A stretch of 64,000 nt of DNA from Bugula neritina (taxonomy: Eukaryota > Bryozoa > Gymnolaemata > Cheilostomatida > Bugulidae). Numbering within the stretch: position 1 is the first letter of the stretch; each line of letters starts with the position of its first letter. Shown in pieces: positions 1 through 10,008 of this stretch. Under the pieces are notes generated by a model. That model was given only the letters and a program-made list of their open reading frames with translations, searched no databases and had not been told where the DNA came from. Location of the stretch: contig OZ037769.1 of assembly GCA_964035545.1 (NCBI GenBank), positions 6,941,429-7,005,428 of the forward strand. Reading direction: 5' to 3'. The position numbers and the translations under genes were made by a program.

Positions 1-95
1 CCCATTGAGCCAGCTTTGTAGTAGGTATGGTCAACAATGGCTACCTCCTCTACTTGTGATAACACAGTTTGGCATCCAGGCTTCAGCTTGTGTCT
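1..95 (-). pseudogene. Possible transposase/CENP-B-like HTH fragment (weak)
   Basis: Read on the minus strand, these 95 bases are open for about 31 codons after a stop at 96-98 and run off the window edge. The translation has an acidic stretch (VLSQVEEVAIVDH) after a Gly-Cys-Gln start. It loosely resembles the helix-turn-helix start of pogo/CENP-B-type transposases, where a Gly-Arg-x-x-x-Leu-Thr segment precedes a Glu-rich helix. The stretch is short and truncated by the window, so it may be chance. Confidence 0.18.
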
Positions 96-620
96 TCACG
101 CGGCTCTGTTTTGTAGTGTTCCTTTGGTAATATCATATTTCTAGCCACTTCTTGTCAAGACTTTCCAGCTGCCAATTCTTGTGAATAAAGCAAAACCAAT
201 ATAATCTCCTCAGATATACCATATCTTGGAGATGTTACTTTTCTTTAATATTTTCTGAGTATAATTGTCTTGAAAAATACATTTTACAATGCATTGTCAA
301 ATTCTTATATAAAAAAAAACATTAAACACAAAATTGCTGTCTGGGAACAAAAATGCATAATTCCCCATGTAATTATTTCATATTTCGGACTCTAAGTTGT
401 TTCAAATATATAACTAAAGCATTGGGTATAGGTGAATCAAATGATTGTGCCTTTAGAGAGTAATGTACTATGTGTCTGAAGTAACAGAAAATTCGCAGCG
501 CTGCCAGAAACCTACTTTGGAGTACCATTTAGCCATGGCCAAAGTTACCCCAAATTCGTCAAAAATTGTACACAGTGAATTCAAGACACATATTTTAATT
601 TTAGATTTCAATTTATTTAC

Positions 621-764
621 CTAAATTACAAATATCCTGGTTAAATACTTACCAAAGTTCTTTAATACAAAAAAGAAAATGAGTCCAGCTTTTCTAATGC
701 CTTCAAATAGATTAAAGTTGGACAGCGCTGAAAATCTTGTTGTCAAACAGGAAATTGAAAATGG
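621..764 (-). other. Candidate terminal exon of the gustatory-receptor-like gene (weak)
   Basis: On the minus strand, a pyrimidine-rich acceptor (CTTCTTGCTGTCAG) precedes 764. A frame in the phase required by the previous exon (phase 0) then stays open for 47 codons to a TAG at 623-621. It contains one hydrophobic patch, GLIFFFVLKNFG. The family normally ends in a full TM7 with a Tyr and a Gln-Phe near the end, which is absent. It may therefore be chance, or the true last exon may lie elsewhere. Confidence 0.2.
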
Positions 765-1053
765 CTGACAGCAAGAAGCAGCAAATAAGTATATCAATTA
801 TTTTTCATGAATAGGATGCACCAATCTACAGTCAGTGCATATATACAATTAAAATATCTTTAGACTTCATAGATATAGCACCAGCTACATTTTAAACATT
901 TTTTCCAAAGTGGCCAAAGTTACCTCAAGTGGCTAAAGTTACCCCATTTTACGGTAACTATGTGTAAATTTTAAAACTATTTTTCTGAATCAGTAGATGA
1001 TGGAAATAATATAATATGAAGTGATTACGCAAAAAACACAATTTGTTGCTTAC

Positions 1054-4000
1054 TGTTAATCCAAACTCCTTGTTAATATCAAATATGCTGCTCATAGTTA
1101 TCTTGTCAGGGTTTCTAGTTTTGTAGATGAACAACTGAATCTAAAACATATGTTATTGCGCATCAACTAGCTACGGATTGGATTACATAACATTACCCTG
1201 AGCATAAGAAAATTCAGAATACTGACACCATGTAGCAAGTGTCATCATAGAATACTAATACCATGTAACAAGTGACATCATAGAATACTGACACCATGTA
1301 CTAGCAAGTGACATTATAGAACATTGTAGAACTAGTATTACAATATACTATTCAGCTATAAAAACCTGTCACGCAATCAAAACTTCCCACAGATAGTAAA
1401 ACAGAATTGAATGAAAATGCTAGCTGTATACTTGGAAAATCTTCTCTGGGAATAATTTTTTTGCTGACTAATTTTTAAATGTTGTTTTCACACATCAATT
1501 TTATTTATATTGCATTTTTGACACTGAGCAAGTAAGATTGGATAAACAAATTTTTAAAATAAAGTTATAAAACTTTTGCCCCAACTGAAGTTTGAACCCT
1601 CTAGCAGCTGAGCTACCATTACACCACAGGGGCTACTGGGTTAACGCAAAACTACAAAAGTCATTTGGAGTAATGGACATAAATTCAAAGTTAGATAATT
1701 CTCAGCTGCTGCTGCTCCTACTAGCAAAGTTTTCTGTCAATAAATCAGCGGTTTTCTCAATATCATGTGACAGGCCTTGATACACGACTGGAAATTGAGC
1801 CATTTATATACCTGGTGACTTTGTTTTACTGTCAGCTCCAGTTCATCATTCATGAGTTCCAACAGACATTCAAATGCTTCCCCTGACTAAACATTGAAAC
1901 AAGTTACATAATTTAATGTTTAAAATGACGTTATACCATATATGGCAAAGTTGAGGTTTTCTTATCTCTATGTAGGTACTATAAACGCATTCTATTATAA
2001 ATAATATTGCACTCTAATTTTTTCATTAAAATGTAAATTTCTAAACTTTTGCCAATTTTTTAAACCAATGACATAAAGCAATTAACTTTAGTAGAAAAAT
2101 ACATGAACTACCTAAATACGTAAAATGCTTTACAAGACACTGATCTGATCATTGAAGTTGAAGACTCTAAAATCTTCCTAATGCTTATTAACAGATGCAT
2201 GCAACTGTTTTACTGCTAGTAAAAGACATCTTACGTTTGTATTATATTACATTTATATATATAGCTTATATGAAACGTATGTTGATATACTGCAAGCGCT
2301 TTTTCAAACACAAATTTCTAAACTATGTGAAAGCCACAGTGGAGATGCATAAACATAATAGCGAAGGTTATATAACAACCACAAATTAAGACAAACTATT
2401 TAAATTTAAGATTACATCGTCATGTTTAACCATACAAGTCTTTATACATCTGAACAAATAAATGGCCTTCTCCCGCCACCCAATGCATGAGCAAAACGGT
2501 TGGTAAAAAGTTTTCACATAATGGCTATAACATTAGAAAGCATTATGACATTTAAAACTTTATTATTGTAATTGCTTTTAATGATACTTTAATCAATCTT
2601 GTCTTCATATTACACTTGTATATAAGCTATATGAGAGGTAAAGCCTGCTTAATAAATATTCAACTGACTCAAGTTAAGAGAAAAGTCTATTCTTCCATTT
2701 ATTGGCATGTATACTGTCGTTAGGAAATTTGAAGCAGCCTTCACCGGTCTCCAATATTACTACTCTAATCAGCATACATTGTGCGGTAGTGCATTTGTAA
2801 GTAATTGTCTTACCTCATCTTCTACCTTTTGGGAGAAATAGATAAATAACACTAGAAAAATGGTGAAAGCTGAAAGCCAGAATGCAAAAGTGAACTGAGA
2901 GAAAGGAGGAAAAACTTCATTTCTTTGCATTGCCAGAACATAAAGGATAACAATCATGCTAACGCCAATGTTGGCTATAGTACTGGTCAGATAGTATTTA
3001 AACAACCTATCGGCCATCTTTACCAGTCGACACGTCTGTAAATGTAAGATTCTATAATCATTTATTCTGTTGAGTGTTTCTTTTGGAAACGTATTTATTT
3101 GTTCTTCTAAATGTTTGTTAAAACTGCCCAGTAGTTTCTTCAGTACGTTGCACATGCTTACGAAGAAGGCCGGGTGCAGCACCCACTGAACATTCAGAAG
3201 AAGAGTCCCAGTTGTAGATAGAACTTTGGTAGCGGTGAACAACTCCCGTGTCATATTTAAGTTTGATAACAGTTGGTGTTTAAAAACTGGGTCTCTTTCG
3301 CTTTCTGTTAAAAGATCCCACACTTTGAGACTCGTGTTGATTGCCACAAAAACCATTGTTATTGCGAAACTGATTAAATACATTCTTCTCTCTCTAACAA
3401 CTTCCTCATTGATTCCAATTGACTTCATCGAATTTCTAACAGATTTTATGTTTTCATAAAAATGTGAAAATCCATGCTGACTGTGGCAGTTGTAAAAGAA
3501 TATCCAGAGAGTGACGGCTTGGGTAAAATACCAGTAGAGTCCTATCAAAGGAGAAGACAAGCTCAGGAAGGATCCATCCGTCTCTGGTAACCATATAACC
3601 AGAACTCCAATGCCTAGAACAGGAACCAGAAAAAATTGTTAGATATGTTATATAATATAAAATATCTCATGGTAAATTTGTTTTAAAATCTGTATATATG
3701 TTATGTGTGACGAATAAATTGTAAAGATAACTATAACTTTTGATTGTAATTATATATTTAATCTACGAAAAATATTATTATTTAAAATTTAGAGCAGTAA
3801 GTTTAAGGTATTAGCTCATGACAACAAGTTAGTTTTCAATATTTTATATCCTAAATTCACAGTGACTTGTAGATTATTCTAAAATGCTGATAAATAGAAA
3901 AGAATTTAAACTAATTAAAAAGCAACTTGCTTGCAGCAACGATGAGAGTTGAAAGAACACATGCAAGTAAATGATATCCTGTAAAGAAAGAGTATAGAAT

Positions 4001-4150
4001 CTTGTTAGAGTATCCTTCAGAGTAGGTGCCCGCAATGCTCATAAACATCTTCAGTAGATAAATGCTGTCAGTTTCTTTGTTTCCAGAATTTTCCATGGTG
4101 TTGTCAGTTTCGCTCTCATCTGGCTTCACAGGATACACTAAGTTTGACAT
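1054..4150 (-). CDS. Gustatory-receptor-like seven-transmembrane protein (3' end not resolved)
   Basis: Four minus-strand exons were joined by hand: 4150-3931 (start ATG), 3613-2814, 1886-1812 and 1140-1054, giving 394 residues. Exon 2 holds most of the membrane segments; its LHLQTCRLVKMADRLF stretch lies just before a hydrophobic helix, and a further helix ends near KVEDE. Exons 3 (25 codons) and 4 (29 codons, containing LFIYKTRNPDKITMSSIF) are short and phase 0 on both sides. Short phase-0 exons near the C-terminus are typical of the insect Gr/Or superfamily and its invertebrate GR-like relatives, which are usually 350-450 aa. The ligand is unknown. Intron 1 uses a GC-AG pair: the donor GCAAGTT at 3930-3924 leaves one base that pairs in phase with GC at 3613. 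The expected last exon with TM7 was not identified. A phase-0 open stretch at 764-621 follows a good acceptor but does not look like a normal TM7 end. Confidence 0.72.
1218..1323. repeat. Short tandem repeat, about 33-bp unit, 3 copies
   Basis: Three imperfect copies of a unit containing AGAATACTGACACCATGTA followed by CAAGTGACATCAT sit upstream of the fourth exon of the receptor gene, inside its intron. No coding signal is seen. Confidence 0.7.
1577..1634 (-). repeat. tRNA-derived SINE-like fragment
   Basis: On the minus strand this contains GTGGTGTAATGGTAGC (box A-like) and GGTTCAAACTT (box B-like). Complementary GCCCC and GGGGC ends could form an acceptor-like stem. It is too short for a functional tRNA because the anticodon arm is collapsed. 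The first half matches the element at 23.8 kb over about 16 bases. Confidence 0.6.
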
Positions 4151-7100
4151 GTTTGCAAAAAGAAAGTCTGCATGGTAATGCGCAGTTCTCTAAATTCAAA
4201 AGGTATATAGCCGATGAGAATATTTCTGTATTGATTAACTTGGTGCTATGGGTGAGGCGTGCCATTTCATGCTGCAGTTTTAAATAAAAAATCAATATAT
4301 TTTCTCTGAGAAAAGCTGAGTTATAACCATTAAATATTTATATGGCTAAATTACTTAACAATCTTCACTATGTATCAATATTTATATAATGTTAATATTT
4401 TTACACTATTTCCCTACTTTGTTCTCTCTATGTTGAGCTGGTTAATGCTGGTTTATCAGCAGATTATTTTCATATTTATATGCTTTCTTAGTAGATTTCA
4501 CATTTTATTGGGGACTTTATAACGCTGCTACCTGGCGTAGCCTCTTTTGTTAAAGATTTTCAATAGCTTGAAGTAAGTGGGTTGGGTAGCCATGATGTCA
4601 TGCTCTAAGTAGGTACAGTAATGGAGAAAATGAGAAAAATCTGTGTTCTAGATTAGAAATGTAGTGGAAGAAGTTATGTTATTGCAAGAACTTCAATTAA
4701 TTAAGATTAAATAGAAACATTGAAGAACTTAGGCTATCTCAATTTCTCCATTACTGCTGGAAGGTATGGTATGGTATGACGTCATGCTTTAAATATATTT
4801 CTTCTTGAATGCTAATGCTAATGGTAAAGCAATTCTAATCAATGGCAACAATATTTTTACAGCACTTAATGTCAGAGCTACATGTTTATTCGAGTCAACA
4901 AGTAAACACTTCGAAGCTCATATTTCCCAGGCGTTTGCAGAAAATGTTTGCTCTTATAGATAAAAGTTGGTTTTTTAAATTCCAGTGGTAATTTTTTCGG
5001 TAGGTAATTTTTCTGATAAATAATTGTTCCAGAAAGTAAAGTTTATAGCTTGAAGTTTTGTAATTCATATATGAATTTCTTTTCTTTTATGAAAAGCTGG
5101 ATTTGCCTAGCATTTATTGAGCTTTTGACGAAATCTGTTTTCGCCTCCCAGTACCGACACTTTAGGCTTATATCGATATTTCAAGATTTGAAAGATGCAC
5201 TATTTTTGTCTAGCTAATTATAGCTAAAAATTACACAGACAACCAAAGACTTAAAATGTTCAATCAATTTATCACTCGTGAGACACTTGCGGTGAAAAAC
5301 CCAACTGCATATAAGCAGAAACAGATAGAAATATAAATGCCAAATACAGATTCAACTAACTTCCGAAATATAAATAGCGCTGATAAAAAGTTTGATGGAT
5401 TGCATCAGTCTGTTAAGGTAAACCCACAAATCAATAAGAATAAATTATTGCGATGTAATTATAGCAATAATTATTTTGAAATTCTGGTTGTTGTCGATTG
5501 GCTTAGCCTGGTAATATCTTTGCCACACTTCTTAGTGACTCATCAATCATGGTTACTGAACTAAGCCTATCTAAATTAATGCTTCCTATTTAATTATAAA
5601 TCAAGACTCTTCACAGGCTTTGCAAATTAATGCTAGACAGCAGTGTTAGCTATGTCTTCTATACAGCTACAGGTCGGATGTATTCTCTAAAGTTAGATAC
5701 CGTATGCCTTCAAAAGATATACTGATAGAAGTATACATAATATATAGTAAATATTCACTAGATATGTAATACCTCTATAATTTTAATAAAATAGTGTTCA
5801 TCACTTGAGTGCTTGACATAGGCCAAGTAGCATATAGTGATTATTTCATTACAGCATCATCATGTTTTCTTAAATGACTAGCTGATCAATTAAAGTAATC
5901 CTAATCTGACAAGTTGACATTTTAAACATTTGTCTTCTTTAGCCAAATTGTTTGAAAATTCTTCAACATTAAAAAAAATCTATTTTCAAGGGTTGCGATT
6001 GTAATTGGCCGAATGCTATAACAGATCAGTTTGTGATCCCCAATGTGAAGCTTTCCTAAACTGCTGATGAGATCATAATGAACCAATTTACAAGATGATC
6101 CAGCATTCACATGCGTTACACTCACAAATTTACTGACGTAAAAGCGTGCTCATGCGCAATTTTATCAATTCAATTATAAGCTAATCCACAATTGTCTTCG
6201 AAACAATATATTTTTATTTTAATCAATAAACTGAAACCGTTTGAAATAATTCTAAGTATTTACTAATATGTTTGAAACAGAATTTATTGGAGTTAATACT
6301 ATCCATTACAAAAAATATATTTATAAATTTTATCAGAGATGCAAATGCTATATTACGTCTTTCATAAAATTTTTTGATAATAAAGTGCTCTCATGATTAT
6401 AAAAATATTATATTTTAAGAGTGCAAATTTATAACTGTAGCCTATCATAGAGACTAATAGTTGCATGGTGACACCATATGACTCACTGGCTAGACTGGTT
6501 TTTGACATAGTTGCACAGTATTTCAAAAATATATGCGGTGCATGCTTTAAATGTGCAAAAAGAGTACCGCTGTCTAGATATTTGCCTATTGATGATAACT
6601 TCACATCTCTAATTAGCAAAAAATGTTAAATTTAATTTCTCAATCTACTTTGCTAATATATTGAGTTGGTCTCTGGTAAATTGACATTCGGGGTAGCCTC
6701 AGATCTCTTATTCAAATGAAGTGATACAAGAGGCCTACCTTAATGGCAATAGCATCTCTTACTTTATATTTATTGGCATAGAACTTGAGCTTTAAAAATC
6801 TTAATTATATAAGTTTTGCCTGCACCTACACGTGAGAACACATCCAGTACTTTTGGCAGATATAATTTGCAGTAAGTGATGTGTGGAAGTTTAATTATTC
6901 TGCGTGTCATTTCAAAGATAAGTCATCATAAATTATCTTAGCTGGAGGTTAAATGCAGACATGCAAATAAAACTGTAGCTATGATGGAAGTTCTAAACAA
7001 GAGCTATCTATATATAGAAACTAAATTATTGATACTTTATATAATGTACTTCAGTAATTAGATATGACATTGCACACTTCCAGTTTTGTAATCTACTGCA

Positions 7101-8581
7101 TATTTTGGTATTAATATGGAATTTGAAAAAATGTCTTGATATGTGGCTAATAACTTCTGCATAGGAGTTCACAGAATACCACAATAACCTGCCAGAACTA
7201 CTAAAACCAGAAAAGTTCTCATTGTATGGCTGGTTTTATCAAAATTTTGTAATTAATTTAGAGATAGGTGAGTGACATTGCTCACTGCTAGCTGTGTGAC
7301 AACTATAGTATTTATGTACTCAGCAAGTTGAATCTTCATAAACACTTTATAAAACCTGAATGTGTGTGCAGAATTATAATTTAACAATTTACTTTTCAGC
7401 ATGAGAAGTTGTCTGGCCTTCTAGCACTTGGTATAATAGTTTTATTATCAGCTATTAAATATTTCCACCATTGCGCTCATCATTAATAATAAAATTAGCA
7501 AAAGTCGCACTAAAACATTTGAAATGTGCAGTGAAAAGTCTTGTTTTATTTATAAACTCTTTTATTTTTGAATAGTGGCCAAGACTCCTTTTGATGGACA
7601 TTTATTACAATGTTAAGTAGCTGCTTTTGATACCACACCAGCTGAAGTTTTTATTGGTCAACCAATTACTGCGTAATATCAAAAATGCATATAGCATATA
7701 ATATATAAATATTACTCAGCAATACGTGGTATACTTCCTATGACTACATTATAAAATTTATATAGTTTGCAGTGCAACTCAAAACTGCAATGCTATAAAG
7801 GGCTCAGCTGGAAAGCAAATATTAGCTATAGATATAAGAGAAGATAAGTACATTGTATTTAAATAGACTGTATATTGTGAAAGGCAAAACTTTAAAAAGT
7901 ACTACTTCCTTGTAAGAGTCAGTGTGACATGGGTTGTTAGGTGTCTGTGATACTGACAGTTCCTTATTGAGTAGCAGGTTGTCCAGTCATGGAATATTCT
8001 GCATGAGGACTTGCTTGAAATGATATTATGTGTTGGCTAATACAGATATTGCAATGCCGAATGCAAATGAAAGATATACATGATATATAACAAAAGTTCC
8101 ACACATGCTAAAATTAGCACCATACACATATTCCTGGTTAATTTGAATAAACAACAAGTCTTATATGCGACAAAACTGAAGCTAAAAATACCAAACAGCA
8201 TTTACACAAATCCAATATGCAATGCAGACATTTTATAAAATATGAGTAAAAGTTTAATAATTATAAAAATATACAGCAGTATAACTTTTAAGAGTTCCAG
8301 AATATTGCAATTTCACCTCTTGATCAGAAGGTTATTTTAAAGAGATGCATTAATTTACAATTATTTTGAAAACCAAAGCTTGGACAGAAATTTTGCTAAA
8401 GAAAATAAAACAGAATGAACCGAAACAAATCAAGCACCTATTATATATACACATGGTATTATATATACACATGGTATTATATATACACATGGTATTATAT
8501 ACAGTTGTGAAAAATAGAGATTTCTACACTTTAGATGCAGATATCTATATCTACATTTAAACTTTAGATGTAGATACCTAC
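4151..8581. other. Intergenic region, no supported gene
   Basis: AT-rich sequence between the receptor gene and the membrane-protein gene. It contains the inverted-repeat element at 4615-4757 and a small microsatellite-like cluster at 8446-8600. A 75-codon open stretch at 5337-5564 begins with an ATG and has a possible donor (AAG|GTAAAC) after 27 codons, but no partner exon was found. Confidence 0.6.
4615..4757. mobile_element. MITE-like element with ACAGTAATGGAGAAA terminal inverted repeats
   Basis: The left end reads ACAGTAATGGAGAAA and the right end reads TTTCTCCATTACTG, its reverse complement. The inner sequence (AACTTAGGCTATCTCAATTTC and ACATTTCTAATC on the opposite strand) is shared with an inverted copy at 35397-35546. 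Imperfect matches (ATGATGTCATGCT and ATGACGTCATGCT) flank the element about 20 bases out. It has no coding capacity. Confidence 0.6.
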
Positions 8582-8600
8582 CTACACTTTAGATGTAGAA
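8446..8600. repeat. Tandem repeats (18-bp unit, then CTTTAGATGTAGATA-type units)
   Basis: Three copies of an 18-bp unit containing ATATACACATGGTATT lie at 8446-8500. They are followed by degenerate repeats of ACTTTAGATGTAGATA up to the last codons of the neighbouring minus-strand gene. The start of the second repeat overlaps the 3' end of that gene. Confidence 0.65.
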
Positions 8601-10008
8601 ATTTTTTCATTGCTGCTATCGCTGGCTTCTTCTAATGTACTCAAATCCTCTTCTGATTTTTCTTTTCTTCTCTTACAATTCTCTCCACACCTGACTATCC
8701 ACAGAATGATTCCAGCCATCACACAGAAAACAACCAGCGTCACCACAATCTTCCACCAACTATATTTTGAATCATCAGGGTTAAGGGCATGAGTGGAGTC
8801 ATCGTGGGCTGCTACAGTTTTTACTTTAGTACCCCCTATTAAAATCCTATGAGATGTTGAATGTTCACTCGTTGAATGACTTATATCTGAGATGTGAGCA
8901 GGCTCGTGAGAAGAGACGGTATGCGTATGTGTGCTGTTATACTCAGATGGTAGAGTATCAGAACTGTGACTGACCTCAGCTGAGCTGTGTGGCGTAAACA
9001 GGGTGGTGGAGGATGTAAACTCTTCAGGCACCTGTAAAGGTTACCAATACGTTACAATAAAGCTTCTGGTGAGCAAAAAACAAAACCAGCTAGAATGATC
9101 TAAGATCATGTACACATTTTTAACTGTACAAAATTATTACAATATTATTTTAGAAAGGTGTGCAAAGATCTGTAAAACATGTAGTTCAATGGCTTGGCTA
9201 TTTTAGAAGAGCCAAATGCATAACCCTTATTTAGGAGTTTTAAAATTAGCAAGACTAATTTGTTCTCTAATAGGATATGTAAGAAAACGTTAGACAATAA
9301 AACCTAAATAGGCATGGTACTGTCAGCAAGCTTAAATTGCCACAAAATTAGTCAAGCAAATAAATAAATTAAATTGATGGCATGATCTTAAAAATAGATA
9401 ATCTTATTTGATAGGTTCGTGTGAATGAATTACAACTCTTTAGCAAGCATATGGCAAAATAATTATTCCTCATTTTGAAAACCTTTGGACGCTGCAATAC
9501 TCACATATGTGGTGGTTGGTGAATCCTGTGAATCATTTGGTAAATCTTGTGAATCGTTTGGTAAAAGAACAGCTGGTAGGCTTATTAAAGTATCATTTGT
9601 ACAGTCAACTAGTGTTATTCCACTCCAAAGCAGAGAAAGAGCAACTAGGCAGGAAAAGCAAAACAGTTCAGCCCTTTACTAGATTGGCATAATAAAGTGC
9701 AGCATAGTAATGGCCATAATAGCAAATTTATTTATTACACTCTTGAGTACAACCTTACATTTCTACAAACTACATAGCTCTTCTCCCATCTAGCATTCTA
9801 TGGGCATTCATTGTGCAAGTTGAACAGTCCTGAAAATTGCGCATTAAAACAATCTTAAGTAGGTATTAGATATATTGTGGCAAGTTATTGTGAGATTATT
9901 CTGCCCATGTAGCTTCTTCAAACTAAGGTATGGATTAACCGTAAAATATTAACAGTAAATATTAAACTGCATTTACTTACCGGACCAAATGAGCATGCTC
10001 CTGTACAT
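8582..10008 (-). CDS. Ser/Thr/His-rich single-pass type I membrane protein, unknown function
   Basis: Three exons: 10008-9981 (ATG), 9644-9505 and 9031-8582 (stop). Donors are GTAAGT and GTGAGT, acceptors are CCTAG and TTACAG, and the phases are 1 then 0. The total is 205 aa. Residues 1-24 form a signal peptide (basic start, then a hydrophobic core ending in VDC). The ectodomain of about 120 residues is rich in Ser, Thr and His, has likely N-glycosylation sites (NDT, NDS, NST) and repeats the motif LPNDSQD twice. A clear transmembrane helix lies at about 148-169, followed by Cys-rich and basic residues (RCGENCKRRK) and an acidic, serine-rich cytoplasmic tail. The composition suggests a mucin-like, heavily O-glycosylated surface protein. 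I do not recognise a family. The start is supported by the in-phase splice that completes the signal peptide. Confidence 0.7.

Noticed and set aside
5337-5564. Possible first exon of a second receptor gene
   Set aside because: It has an ATG and a possible GTAAAC donor, but no hydrophobic segment typical of the family and no following exon was found.
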